Shown here: positions 34,329 through 43,037 of the stretch, piece by piece
Position numbering within the stretch: the stretch's first letter is position 1
Layout of the letters: each line of letters opens with the position of its first letter
Origin: an uncultured Paracoccaceae bacterium
Lineage (GTDB): Bacteria > Pseudomonadota > Alphaproteobacteria > Rhodobacterales > Rhodobacteraceae
Assembly: GCA_938005545.1 (NCBI GenBank)
Contig: CALKXV010000016.1
Coordinates: 1 to 64,000, forward strand
Length of the DNA: 64,000 nt
Direction of reading: 5' to 3'
The notes under the pieces: generated by a model
What the model saw: the letters and a program-made list of their open reading frames with translations, nothing else
Told to the model about the DNA's origin: nothing
The model's database searches: none
Position numbers and translations under genes: made by a program

Positions 34329-34649
34329 ATGAAAGACACAACACCGCCCAAGAGACCAGACAAACCTGCCAGCGAAATTGCGCGACCCGCATTGCGTTTC
34401 GATTGGCAGGATTGGCTACCGTTTTTGGAAGACAGCAACATTCCTGAGGACCAAAAGCGCGCATGGATCGAAACACTTTGGTCCATCGTTATGAACTTCG
34501 TCGATCTCGGCTTTGACATAAAATCCGCGCCAGAAATCTGTGGAGAAGAAATCGATCTGAAGGCGCTGTTGGAGGCAGCTGTGGTAAACTCGAAAGATGC
34601 CACGCGTGACACAACCAATCAGTCTTCATCTGAGGAGGACGCCGCATGA
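34329..34649 (+). CDS. Small acidic partner protein encoded with the serine recombinase
   Basis: A 106-residue acidic protein. Its stop overlaps the recombinase ATG by four bases, so the two are co-translated. It contains an aromatic-rich segment (LRFDWQDWLPFLEDSNIPEDQKRAWIETLWSI) and no recognised domain. Large serine recombinases need a directionality factor for excision; a small co-transcribed protein is a candidate, but nothing in the sequence proves this. Confidence 0.6.
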   Translation: MKDTTPPKRPDKPASEIARPALRFDWQDWLPFLEDSNIPEDQKRAWIETLWSIVMNFVDLGFDIKSAPEICGEEIDLKALLEAAVVNSKDATRDTTNQSSSEEDAA

Positions 34650-36217
34650 CTGACGCAACCAAACGCAAGGCCGTCATATATTGCCGTGTCTCTTCCAAGA
34701 CCCAGGAGAAGGAAGGTCACGGGCTCGGCTCTCAGGAAACCCGTTGTCGTCAATATGCTGAAGTAAAAGACTATGAGGTGGCAGCCGTGTTCCCGGACAC
34801 AGTGAGCGGCGGTGGCGACTTCATGAAACGCCCCGGCATGGTGGCACTGCTGTCGTTTCTGGACGCACAGCCTAGCGAACGCTTTGTCGTCATCTTCGAT
34901 GATCTGAAACGCTATGCCCGCGACGTCGAGTTCCACCTAAAACTACGCCGTGAGATGGAAGCGCGCGGCGCTGTCCGCGAATGCCTGAACTTCAACTTCA
35001 TGGATTCACCCGAAGGCAAGTTCCAGGAGATCATAATCGCCGCGAGTGGTCAGTTGGAACGCGAACAGAACCAGCGGCAAGTCAGCCAGAAGATGGCTGC
35101 GCGCATGCAGAACGGTTATTGGGTCCATGCAGTTCCCGCAGGCTACAAATATGTCCGGGAGAAAGGTCGCGGGTCACTTGTGGTGCCGAATGAGCCATTG
35201 GCTACCATTGTCCGCGAGGCCTTTGAGGGATACGCTACCGGCCGTTTTGCATCCCAAGCGGAAATCCAGCGCTACTTTGAAACCTTCCCTGACTTCCCGC
35301 GCAACAAGTATGGCGAGATCACCCGCCAACGCGTGAAAGATATCCTGATCAATCCACTTTATACTGGCCACATCGTCTCCGAACGCTATGGCATTCATTG
35401 GCTGAAGGGTCATCATGACGGGCTGATCTCGCTGGAGACCTATGAGAGGGTGCAGGAGCGGCTCAAGGGCATCGCCAAAGCCCCAAAGCGCAAAAACATC
35501 GGCGACGATTTTGCCTTAAGAGGCTTCGTGTGCTGCGCCGATTGTGGTGTGCCCTATCGGTCCTCTTGGTCCACCGGCCATTCAAAGCGCTATGCCTACT
35601 ATCTCTGCCAGACCAAATCCTGCGCCAGCTATGGCAAATCCATTGGCCGCGAAAAGCTTGAGGATGAAATCGGGGCATTGGTCAAAACGCTACAACCCAC
35701 CGAGCAGCTCTTCAATATCACCAAGGCCATGTTCCGCCAGGCTTGGGACCAGCGTATTGCACAGGCTCAGGATGCTATCCGTTCTGGTCAGCAACAGATC
35801 AAGACCGTTGAAAAGCAGATTGAGGCCGTCTTGGCTCGGATTCTCGACACGAACAACTCCACCGTTATTGGAACCTATGAGAAAAAGATCAGCAACCTTG
35901 AACACCAGAAGGCCGTACTAGCTGATCAATTGGCAAATCAGGCCGAGCCAAAGGGATCGTACGAAGAAAAACTAGAACCCGTTCTCACATTCCTCGCAAA
36001 CCCTTGGAAACTCTGGGAAACAGGGCATATTGCCCTCCGTAGAACCGTCCTTAAATTGGCCTTTGCGGACCGCATTCACTACCACCGAAATGAGGGTGCT
36101 AGAACGCCCGAAATCGCCTTGCCGTTCAAGGCTTTAGGCGGGCTGAAAGACCGGGGAGTCTGTTTTGGTGCGGGCGGGGAGACTCGAACTCCCACACCTT
36201 GCGGCGCCAGAACCTAA
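34646..36217 (+). CDS. Large serine recombinase, integrase of the mobile element
   Basis: A 523-residue enzyme that would cut and rejoin attP and attB. The catalytic domain starts with AVIYCRVSSKTQEKEGHGLGSQE, where S16 of YCRVS is the likely nucleophile. Next come a recombinase domain (YGEITRQRVKDILINPLYTGHI) and a zinc ribbon (RGFVCCADCGVPYR ... YLCQTKSC) with four cysteines. A coiled coil (about 365-430) follows. The last 17 codons (GAGGETRTPTPCGART) are the complement of the tRNA-Leu 3' half, so gene and target overlap by 52 bases. The integrated state thus gives the present C-terminus. The family identification is firm. Confidence 0.92.
   Translation: MTDATKRKAVIYCRVSSKTQEKEGHGLGSQETRCRQYAEVKDYEVAAVFPDTVSGGGDFMKRPGMVALLSFLDAQPSERFVVIFDDLKRYARDVEFHLKLRREMEARGAVRECLNFNFMDSPEGKFQEIIIAASGQLEREQNQRQVSQKMAARMQNGYWVHAVPAGYKYVREKGRGSLVVPNEPLATIVREAFEGYATGRFASQAEIQRYFETFPDFPRNKYGEITRQRVKDILINPLYTGHIVSERYGIHWLKGHHDGLISLETYERVQERLKGIAKAPKRKNIGDDFALRGFVCCADCGVPYRSSWSTGHSKRYAYYLCQTKSCASYGKSIGREKLEDEIGALVKTLQPTEQLFNITKAMFRQAWDQRIAQAQDAIRSGQQQIKTVEKQIEAVLARILDTNNSTVIGTYEKKISNLEHQKAVLADQLANQAEPKGSYEEKLEPVLTFLANPWKLWETGHIALRRTVLKLAFADRIHYHRNEGARTPEIALPFKALGGLKDRGVCFGAGGETRTPTPCGART
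36166..36217. other. Probable attachment site (attR) in the tRNA-Leu 3' half
   Basis: The serine recombinase frame runs through the tRNA 3' half and stops at TAA in the anticodon loop. Element-borne copies of a tRNA 3' end restore the gene after insertion, and recombinase genes often sit at one end of such elements. No matching direct repeat was seen elsewhere in the window, so attL is probably further left and the crossover point is unknown. Confidence 0.5.
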
Positions 36218-36250
36218 ATCTGGTGCGTCTACCAATTCCGCCACGCCCGC
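36166..36250 (-). tRNA. tRNA-Leu (anticodon TAG), integration target
   Basis: Read on the minus strand the sequence begins GCGGGCGTGGCGGAATTGGT and ends CCCCGCCCGCACCA, with the CCA encoded. The acceptor stem GCGGGCG pairs with CGCCCGC. The anticodon arm CCAGA-TTTAGGT-TCTGG gives anticodon TAG, reading CUN leucine codons. A variable arm of the class II type and the GTTCGAGTC T-loop are present. The 3' end faces the mobile element, as expected for integration into a tRNA 3' end, and the recombinase gene overlaps it on the other strand. Confidence 0.96.
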
Positions 36251-36692
36251 TATCCGATCAGGCGTCTAGCAAAGCTTCAAGGCCGACGCCACAAAAATCG
36301 ATAGGTTTCACCAACCGAAATGTGACGCCAACAAAGACAAACGCAGCCAATAGCGCAGACCACAAGTTCCGGGTGTCCTCATTCAGGCATCAGTTTAGGC
36401 AACAAGACCGCCTATGAAACCACATAAAGCTAATGCGTTACCCTTTCCGGAGGCGGGTCAAATTGCGAGCCATTGCGCCGCGTTCCAAGCCTAATCTTCG
36501 TACCCGCGCTCCATTGATTTCCAACACCTTCCTACCAATCCTTGCGGTCCGCCCAGCAAATTTTCAATATATTGCGGTTTGCCCGTTGCGCAGCCTCCCC
36601 GAATCCTTTACACCTCAAATCCCGTGATGCTTCGTTTTTCGGCACTGAAAATCGTTGCTTTTGACAGGATATCGCGGGGGTAATCCGACAAT
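36251..36692. other. Intergenic region between tRNA-Leu and pyrG
   Basis: 442 bases that should contain the promoters of tRNA-Leu (leftward) and pyrG (rightward). TTGACA at 36661-36666 lies close to pyrG, but no -10 box at normal spacing follows. A weak pair, TTGCGG - 17 bp - CAATAT, is at 36542-36570. Short ORFs here have no protein-like features. Confidence 0.35.
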
Positions 36693-38336
36693 ATGGCTAG
36701 GTTTGTGTTTGTCACGGGCGGCGTTGTTTCGTCGCTTGGAAAAGGTTTGGCATCGGCTGCATTGGGGGCTTTGTTACAGGCCCGCGGGTACTCAGTGCGG
36801 TTGCGCAAACTTGACCCCTATCTCAACGTTGATCCCGGCACGATGAGCCCGTTCGAGCATGGAGAAGTTTTCGTCACTGATGACGGCGCCGAAACGGATC
36901 TGGACCTCGGACATTATGAACGGTTCACCGGCGTCCATGCGCGGGGCACGGATTCTGTATCCTCAGGCCGGATTTATTCCACCGTTTTGGAAAAAGAACG
37001 ACGTGGTGACTATTTGGGCAAAACCATCCAGGTGATCCCCCATGTGACAAATGAAATCAAAGACTTCATCTCGATTGGCGAAGACGAGGTTGACTTCATG
37101 CTGTGCGAAATCGGTGGCACGGTGGGCGACATCGAAGGCTTGCCCTTCTTCGAAGCGATCCGTCAGTTTTCCCAAGATAAACCGCGCGGCCAATGCATTT
37201 TCATGCACCTGACCTTGCTGCCCTATCTGGAAGCCAGTGGCGAATTGAAGACCAAACCAACCCAGCATAGCGTCAAAGAACTCCGCTCCATCGGGCTTCA
37301 GCCGGACGTGCTGGTGTGTCGCTCGGAACATGAGATCCCCGAAAAAGAACGCGAAAAGATCGCATTGTTTTGTAACGTGCGCGTTGAATCCGTGATCCCG
37401 GCTTATGACCTGAAGTCGATCTATGAAGCCCCGCTTGCCTATCACGGTGTTGGCCTCGATCAGGCGGTGCTGGACGCCTTCCAAATCTCCCCTGCCCCAC
37501 AGCCCAACTTAACGCGCTGGAACGACGTGAAGGATCGCCTGGACAACGCCGAAGGTGTGGTGAAGGTCGCTATCGTCGGGAAATACACCCAGTTGGAAGA
37601 CGCCTACAAATCCATCGCCGAAGCGCTGACCCATGGCGGTCTGGCCAACCGGACCCGTGTGAAGGCCGAATGGATCGACGCCGAGATTTTCGACAAGAAA
37701 GACGCCGCCCCGTACTTGGAAGGTTTTCACGCAATCCTTGTCCCCGGCGGTTTTGGCGAACGTGGAACCGAAGGCAAAATCAAAGCGGCGCAATTCGCGC
37801 GGGAAAAAAACATCCCCTACCTTGGGATTTGCCTGGGCATGCAGATGGCGGTGATCGAAGCGGCACGCAATGTTGCGGGAATTTCGGAAGCGGGCTCAGA
37901 GGAATTCGACGTTGAAGCGGGCAAGAAACGGTTTGAACCCGTGATCTATCACCTGAAAGAATGGGTTCAGGGTAACCACGTCACGCGCCGGGATGTCAGC
38001 GACGACAAAGGCGGCACCATGCGGCTCGGGGCCTATACCGCGAACCTGACGGCAGGCTCTGCCGTTGCAAAGGTCTATGGTGAAACGGTGATCGAAGAAC
38101 GCCACCGCCACCGCTATGAGGTCGATACAAAATACCGCGACGCTTTGGAGGCAAAGGGCCTATGCTTTTCCGGCATGTCCCCCGACGGCAAATTGCCCGA
38201 GATCGTAGAATGGAAAGACCACCCGTGGTTTATTGGCGTACAGTTCCATCCTGAATTAAAATCAAAACCCTTTGCGCCGCATCCGTTATTTGAGGGGTTT
38301 GTGAAGGCGGCAGTTGAGGTGAGTAGGTTGGTTTGA
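36693..38336 (+). CDS. pyrG: CTP synthase
   Basis: A 547-residue enzyme that converts UTP to CTP using ATP and glutamine-derived ammonia. The N-terminal synthetase domain begins [20 protein letters not shown], with [23 protein letters not shown] after it. The C-terminal class I glutaminase domain has nucleophile C380 in LGICLGMQ and the H519-x-E521 pair in VQFHPE. The length and all key residues are those of a normal housekeeping enzyme. It marks the return to core chromosome to the right of the tRNA-Leu. Confidence 0.98.
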   Translation: MARFVFVTGGVVSSLGKGLASAALGALLQARGYSVRLRKLDPYLNVDPGTMSPFEHGEVFVTDDGAETDLDLGHYERFTGVHARGTDSVSSGRIYSTVLEKERRGDYLGKTIQVIPHVTNEIKDFISIGEDEVDFMLCEIGGTVGDIEGLPFFEAIRQFSQDKPRGQCIFMHLTLLPYLEASGELKTKPTQHSVKELRSIGLQPDVLVCRSEHEIPEKEREKIALFCNVRVESVIPAYDLKSIYEAPLAYHGVGLDQAVLDAFQISPAPQPNLTRWNDVKDRLDNAEGVVKVAIVGKYTQLEDAYKSIAEALTHGGLANRTRVKAEWIDAEIFDKKDAAPYLEGFHAILVPGGFGERGTEGKIKAAQFAREKNIPYLGICLGMQMAVIEAARNVAGISEAGSEEFDVEAGKKRFEPVIYHLKEWVQGNHVTRRDVSDDKGGTMRLGAYTANLTAGSAVAKVYGETVIEERHRHRYEVDTKYRDALEAKGLCFSGMSPDGKLPEIVEWKDHPWFIGVQFHPELKSKPFAPHPLFEGFVKAAVEVSRLV

Positions 38337-38347
38337 GGAGGAAGTAA

Positions 38348-39154
38348 TTGACGAAACCATATTCGCAAATATATGAAATCCCATCAAAATTCAGAAAAGA
38401 CGACGCAAGGGCTAGACTACGTCTAGCTCGACTATTCGGAAACTTGCCCGCTGATTCAGCCTCCATAGGAAAAGAGATTGAACTGAAACTTGGTATAAAA
38501 GTAGTTTCTAGTGGGCCTATGTCTATTTATGTCGACTGGGAAAAGAGGTTCAAGGAACTCGAATTAACTGATATATTCGACATTATATTTATTGATAAAA
38601 CAATAGGCCATAAATACGGAAAGGATAAAGAATTTATCTACGACGTAAATCAAATTTTTGACGAGAGGCACTTAGACTATACTGTTGATGTAAATGGAAC
38701 GGTTCATCCCCGCGTTGATCAAATATTCACGGCAGAAACCAATCAACTTATTAAACACCTAAACCGCGAAGAACACAGCTCTGCAATTGCTCATGTAAAT
38801 TCCGCACTTGATTTTCTAACAGCAAAAGATTCCGACAACCGCGCGTCAATTCGTTCCGTTTTTGACGCAGTTGAAAATCTTTATAAACAGAAATTTGGCG
38901 TTACACATGTCAACTCAAAGACAATTGATAAAGATTTGACGAATTTTTTGGCGGAGACATATGCTGCTGGTTCGGTCGAACTTAGGTCTTCTGAAAAGCT
39001 CCGTGTTTCATTCAAAGAATGGGTGAACTCAGCTCACAACTATCGACACGAAGCGGGAAAACCTGAACCCTCACAACCACCTGAAGAGATTGCAATAACT
39101 TTGATCTCTCAAGGTTTCTCTTTTGTCAGGTGGCTGGCCTATCTCGCCCGATAG
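38348..39154 (+). CDS. AT-rich orphan gene, possibly abortive-infection related
   Basis: 268 residues from a TTG with a strong GAGGAGGAAG ribosome-binding site just after pyrG. Base composition is clearly AT-richer than both neighbours, which suggests recent acquisition. The C-terminal half (HSSAIAHVNSALDFLTAKDSDNR, SIRSVFDAVENLYKQ, WVNSAHNYRHEAG) is helical and resembles the C-terminal domain of some abortive-infection (Abi) proteins, with an RHE-type polar motif. The N-terminal part is unfamiliar. A defence role is a guess from that resemblance. It may ride on pyrG transcription. Confidence 0.55.
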   Translation: MTKPYSQIYEIPSKFRKDDARARLRLARLFGNLPADSASIGKEIELKLGIKVVSSGPMSIYVDWEKRFKELELTDIFDIIFIDKTIGHKYGKDKEFIYDVNQIFDERHLDYTVDVNGTVHPRVDQIFTAETNQLIKHLNREEHSSAIAHVNSALDFLTAKDSDNRASIRSVFDAVENLYKQKFGVTHVNSKTIDKDLTNFLAETYAAGSVELRSSEKLRVSFKEWVNSAHNYRHEAGKPEPSQPPEEIAITLISQGFSFVRWLAYLAR

Positions 39155-39377
39155 TTAAATTCCCGCTCTCCCCGGCAACGCTGCGCAGCGCCCGACCCTC
39201 CCCATGGGAGGGCGCTTCTCGCCCACCCAGGATCGGGCGCTGCCCTTATCACCCTCAGGCAAATTTCCGATCACCAAAGCCGATTGTAACGATCCAGTTT
39301 GTCACGCCCCCGCCCCTTCCCAACCCCGTCTCATCTCGCTAAGATCCTTGCAACATAACCGAAAAAGCGAGCTCCAC
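39155..39377. other. Gap with a short GC hairpin
   Basis: About 220 bases. CCCTCC / GGAGGG around CCAT at about 39197 forms a small stem that could end leftover transcription. GC rises sharply back to the chromosomal level here. No gene is seen. Confidence 0.3.
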
Positions 39378-40136
39378 ATGCCTCTCTCCCGCCGCCGACT
39401 TCTTGCGACCGCTGCTGCGGCCACTCTTGTGCCCGCCATCGCCAAGGCGCAAGAAAGCGCACCGTCGATGAGAGCGCCGGGAGGGCGTTTGAATGTACAC
39501 CCCAAAGGGCATGCGTCCTTCGTGATGGAAACCCAGGCCGGGGTTCTTTATGTCGACCCCGTGGGCGACCCCACAAAGTACGAAGATGTGCCCAAGCCCG
39601 ATCTGATCCTGATCACTCATGAGCACGGCGATCATTTCAATGCAGAAACCTTGAGTGTTCTGTCAGAAAGCGCTGGCATCATCAGCAACCTTGGGGCTTT
39701 TGGCAAAATGCCCGGCAGTTTACAGGACCGGACAGAGACGCTCCGCAATGGTCGGGGCCACAGCTTTGGCGGTGTGACAATTGAGGCGCTGCCCGCCTAC
39801 AACCTGACGCCCGATCGCCGAAAGTACCACCCCCGTGGCCGCGACAATGGCTACCTTCTGACGCTGCCCGGCCCGTTCCGCGTGTATATTTCGGGCGACA
39901 CGGAAGACATTCGCGAAATGCGCGGGTTGCGCGCCATCGACATGGCTTTTGTCTGCATGAACCTGCCGTTCACGATGGATATCTTTTCGGCGGCTTCGGC
40001 GGTCAATCAGTTCAAACCACGCATGGCCATTCCTTATCATTTCCGGGGTCAAGGCGAAGAAGGGACACAAGATCCTGCTGAGTTCGCAAAACTGGTCGGA
40101 GATCATACAGAAGTGCGGATTGGGACGTGGTATTGA
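39378..40136 (+). CDS. Tat-exported metallo-beta-lactamase-fold hydrolase
   Basis: 252 residues from the ATG at 39378, chosen because it places a twin-arginine signal (SRRRLLATAAAATLVPAIAKA) at the N-terminus; the longer open frame is unlikely to be used. The mature protein is an UlaG-like metallo-beta-lactamase fold with HEHGDH as the zinc motif, a later YISGDTED segment and YHFRGQGEEG near the end. The substrate is unknown. Tat export implies that the metal is loaded before export and that it works in the periplasm. Confidence 0.85.
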   Translation: MPLSRRRLLATAAAATLVPAIAKAQESAPSMRAPGGRLNVHPKGHASFVMETQAGVLYVDPVGDPTKYEDVPKPDLILITHEHGDHFNAETLSVLSESAGIISNLGAFGKMPGSLQDRTETLRNGRGHSFGGVTIEALPAYNLTPDRRKYHPRGRDNGYLLTLPGPFRVYISGDTEDIREMRGLRAIDMAFVCMNLPFTMDIFSAASAVNQFKPRMAIPYHFRGQGEEGTQDPAEFAKLVGDHTEVRIGTWY

Positions 40137-40256
40137 ACCGCGAACGCCGGGCAATCCTTGGCGTTCATCCGGTGATATTTATCGCATCCCTTCAAAAAGA
40201 CCTGAACTGACGTTTGCGCGCTGGCCGATGCGCTAGGCGGTTGATAGGTTTCGCAG

Positions 40257-40919
40257 ATGGGGTCCAGAACTGCTTCTCCTTCGTTGCCAGAAAGCTTGGC
40301 GCGTTTGGCCGTGAAACTCGGCATTGTCGTAGCTTTGGTTTACGGTACATTGAGGCTGTTGGATTGGGCTTCGGACCGCTCGGAAATGGCCAATTCGCCC
40401 GGCATGATGATCGCCATTCTTGCGATTTTGCTGATCGCTTATGCCGTCCTGATTGCCGTGCCGTTCATGCCCGGGATCGAAGTTGGCATCAGCCTTTTGA
40501 TGCTAAAAGGCGCATCCATTGCACCCTTGGTTTATGCAGCAACGGTTTTGGGGCTGTTGATCGCCTATTTCATTGGTCGATTGATGCCTTATGCATGGGT
40601 TCAACGGCTGTTTGCCGATCTCAGATTGCGACGTGCATCCGAAATGGTGTCACGACTTGAACCCCTAAGCCGCGTGGAACGGATGGCACTATTGAGCGCA
40701 CGTGCGCCCGATTGGCTTGTCCCCGTGCTCAGAACTGGGCAGTATGTGACGTTGGGATTGTTGCTGAACGTGCCGGGCAATGCCCTGATCGGCGGCGGCG
40801 GCGGCATTGCATTCATCGCGGGTTTCAGTCGTCTGTTTCGCCCAGGCGTGACCATTGTTGTCTTTTTAATCGCAGTTCTTCCGGTCCCCTTGGCCGTCTA
40901 TCTGGGTGGAACGCCCTGA
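40257..40919 (+). CDS. VTT/DedA-like integral membrane protein
   Basis: A 220-residue protein with about five membrane segments. The order (an N-terminal span, a pair of spans with PFMPGIEVGISLLML between them, then GNALIGGGGGIAFIAGFSRLF) resembles SNARE-associated/VTT (DedA, YdjX) family proteins, which have lipid-flipping or transport roles. The PGxE and Gly-rich re-entrant motifs fit. No partner gene is apparent. Family assignment is moderate. Confidence 0.65.
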   Translation: MGSRTASPSLPESLARLAVKLGIVVALVYGTLRLLDWASDRSEMANSPGMMIAILAILLIAYAVLIAVPFMPGIEVGISLLMLKGASIAPLVYAATVLGLLIAYFIGRLMPYAWVQRLFADLRLRRASEMVSRLEPLSRVERMALLSARAPDWLVPVLRTGQYVTLGLLLNVPGNALIGGGGGIAFIAGFSRLFRPGVTIVVFLIAVLPVPLAVYLGGTP

Positions 40920-40960
40920 CCCCCCTGTTCCTTCGCGACCGAGCCACTATATAAAGCCCC

Positions 40961-41401
40961 ATGTTTGCAGATCTTCTTCGCCGTATGACGGCCCCCGAAC
41001 CCGAACCCCTAACCGGGAATGATGCGCAACTGGCCTTGGCGGCTCTTTTGGTGCGGTTGGCTCGTGCTGACGGTGCTTATGATGACGCCGAGATCGCGCA
41101 CATCAATAAAGTGTTGACCACAAGGTTTGAACTGAGCACTGACGAGGTAACGACACTTCGCAAAGACGCAGAGGTTTTGGAATCCGAAGCCCCTGACACC
41201 GTGCGTTTCACCCGTGCCATCAAGGACGCCGTTGCTTACGAGGATCGCACGCAAGTCATCGAAGCGCTCTGGGCGGTGGTTTTGGCCGACGGCGCGCGCG
41301 ACCAGGAAGAAAACGCGCTGATGCGGTTGGTTGCCCCCATGCTGGGCGTGAACGATCTTGATTCTGCACTGGCGCGGCAAAGGGTCGAAAAGAAGGCATG
41401 A
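40961..41401 (+). CDS. TerB-family protein
   Basis: A 146-residue acidic, helical protein. LALAALLVRLARADGAYDDAEIAHI and ALWAVVLADGARDQEENALMRLVAPML are the two repeats of the TerB (tellurite resistance) fold, with conserved acidic residues that may bind metal. Single TerB genes are common in alphaproteobacteria without other ter genes, and tellurite resistance should not be assumed. Its stop overlaps the next gene by four bases. Confidence 0.85.
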   Translation: MFADLLRRMTAPEPEPLTGNDAQLALAALLVRLARADGAYDDAEIAHINKVLTTRFELSTDEVTTLRKDAEVLESEAPDTVRFTRAIKDAVAYEDRTQVIEALWAVVLADGARDQEENALMRLVAPMLGVNDLDSALARQRVEKKA

Positions 41402-42144
41402 TCGCCAGCCTGCCGATGTATGACCGGCCTGAAACCCAAGCCGCGAACAATCGTCTGTGGGCTTTGATGCGAGATCATCCGGAACTCCGCGCGCGAAACG
41501 TTCCCCAAAACCTTACGCGAGATGACGCGCCGTTCGACCATTGGGTAAATCCAAACCTCGTCTTCTCCCAAACCTGTAGCCTGCCTTATCGAACGGAACT
41601 GCGCGGCAAGGTAACATTGGTCGCAACACCCGTGCACGATCTGCCCTGCGCGCCCGGATATTACTATAGCGTCATCGTGGCACGCAGGGATGATCCGCGC
41701 GCGGACATCGCGAGTTTCCACGGCAGTACGCTGGCCTATAACAGCGCCAATTCGCAATCGGGTTGGGCCGCCCCGACGGCCATCGCGACAGTCCACGAAG
41801 CGTCTTTCGGAAAAACCGTAGCGACCGGCAGCCATCTTGCATCGGCTCAAGCGGTTGTTGCACAGGATGCCGATGTGGCCGGCATCGATGCGGTGACGTG
41901 GGAACTGATGAAACGGCATGATCCGTGGACGCGCGACTTAAAAGAAATCGCAGCAACCCAGCCAACGCCTGCCCTGCCCTATATCACCGCCAAAAGTCGC
42001 GCGGCTGGAATTCTCTATCAGGCACTTACTCAGGCCATAGACGACCTGTCCGAGCCCGATCGCGAAACGCTCTGCCTCAAAGGTGTAACCACGATCCCAT
42101 CTGACGCCTACCTCGCTTTGCCGTTGCCCGAAGCGCCGTTCTAG
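41398..42144 (+). CDS. PhnD-like substrate-binding protein without signal peptide
   Basis: A 248-residue protein. SLPMYDRPETQAANNRLWALM, QTCSLPYRTELRGKVTLVATP, LAYNSANSQSGWAAP and ATVHEASFGKTVATGSH fit the phosphate/phosphonate ABC transporter binding-protein fold (PhnD type). No signal sequence is visible; the protein begins at MIASLPMYDRPE, so it may be cytoplasmic, or the true start has been lost. The next gene is an ABC ATPase of the amino acid type, and no permease is present, so it may have another role such as sensing. Confidence 0.7.
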   Translation: MIASLPMYDRPETQAANNRLWALMRDHPELRARNVPQNLTRDDAPFDHWVNPNLVFSQTCSLPYRTELRGKVTLVATPVHDLPCAPGYYYSVIVARRDDPRADIASFHGSTLAYNSANSQSGWAAPTAIATVHEASFGKTVATGSHLASAQAVVAQDADVAGIDAVTWELMKRHDPWTRDLKEIAATQPTPALPYITAKSRAAGILYQALTQAIDDLSEPDRETLCLKGVTTIPSDAYLALPLPEAPF

Positions 42145-42148
42145 CCCT

Positions 42149-42194
42149 ATCTATTTGGATAGATTGCGCTAAGTTTGATCGATAGCTTATCCAA
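42149..42194 (+). promoter_or_regulatory. Overlapping alternative inverted repeats before the ABC ATPase gene
   Basis: ATCTAT (42149-42154) pairs with ATAGAT (42159-42164). TTGGATA (42155-42161) can instead pair with TATCCAA (42188-42194). The two stems share bases and cannot form together. They lie between the PhnD-like stop and the ATPase start, so they could be an attenuator or an intercistronic stem. This is a small signal and may be chance. Confidence 0.3.
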
Positions 42195-42990
42195 TACAAA
42201 AACCAATCAGCGAGCACCTGTGACCGATACACCCGTCATCGAAATCCGAAACCTGTACAAAAGTTATGGCGCGCTGGATGTCCTGAAGGGCGTCGATCTT
42301 GTGGCCCCTCGCGGTCATGTGGTTTCGCTTATCGGATCGTCAGGATCGGGAAAATCCACGTTATTGCGTTGCGCAAACCTTTTGGAGAACAGCCAATCCG
42401 GTGACGTTCTTTTCGAAGGCGAAGCGGTGCAATGGGCGGGAAGCGGGCACGACCGGCACCCCTCGGATCGCGCGCAACTGATCCGCATCCGTACAAATCT
42501 TTCGATGGTCTTTCAGCAATTCAACCTTTGGTCCCACCTGACCATTCTGCAAAACGTCATGGAAGCGCCGGTAACCGTGCTGAAACGCGACGCCGGTGCG
42601 GTGGAAGAAAAAGCCCGCGCCTACCTCGACAAAGTGGGCATTGGCGACAAATGCGATGTCTGGCCCGCCGAATTATCCGGAGGCCAGCAACAACGCGCCG
42701 CGATTGCCCGTGCACTTTGTATGGAACCCCGCGCCTTGTTGTTTGACGAACCGACCAGCGCGCTGGACCCCGAATTGGAACAAGAGGTGATCCGCGTCAT
42801 CAAATCCTTGGCTGAAGAAGGCCGCACGATGATCATCGTCACACACGATATGGGCCTTGCGCGCGATGTGTCGGATCACGTCATATTTCTGCATCAGGGT
42901 TTGATCGAAGAAGAAGGCGCGCCGGACGCTCTTTTTGGCGCACCCAAAAGAACGCGGCTTCAACAGTTTTTATCAGCCGTGTCGGATTAA
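42175..42990 (+). CDS. ABC transporter ATP-binding protein, polar amino acid type
   Basis: 271 residues from TTG 42175; a GTG at 42220 is a good alternative and gives a more usual N-terminus. Walker A GSSGSGKST, signature LSGGQQQR, Walker B ALLFDEPTSALD and the H-loop VTHDM are all intact. The sequence is closest to HisP/GlnQ-type ATPases for polar amino acids, including the insert with MVFQQFNLWSH. The permease and a true periplasmic binding protein are not next to it, so partners must be elsewhere. Confidence 0.85.
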   Translation: MIDSLSNTKTNQRAPVTDTPVIEIRNLYKSYGALDVLKGVDLVAPRGHVVSLIGSSGSGKSTLLRCANLLENSQSGDVLFEGEAVQWAGSGHDRHPSDRAQLIRIRTNLSMVFQQFNLWSHLTILQNVMEAPVTVLKRDAGAVEEKARAYLDKVGIGDKCDVWPAELSGGQQQRAAIARALCMEPRALLFDEPTSALDPELEQEVIRVIKSLAEEGRTMIIVTHDMGLARDVSDHVIFLHQGLIEEEGAPDALFGAPKRTRLQQFLSAVSD

Positions 42991-43037
42991 TACGGTCGCC
43001 GCGAAACTTTAAGAACGGACTCGGACGCATTGATATC

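Noticed and set aside
1-36165. Search for a CRISPR array
   Set aside because: No regular 25-40 base repeats with unique spacers were seen; the only repeats are the short ones listed as features.
1-36165. Search for a second copy of the tRNA-Leu 3' end as attL
   Set aside because: No matching stretch was noticed in the intergenic regions, so the left end is likely outside the window; a computed repeat search would be decisive.
39204-39377. Longer start for the metallo-beta-lactamase-fold protein
   Set aside because: The extra residues would bury a clear twin-arginine signal sequence that starts at 39378.
40961-41401. Tellurite resistance operon
   Set aside because: Only a single TerB-like gene is present, without TerA, TerC, TerD or TerZ partners.
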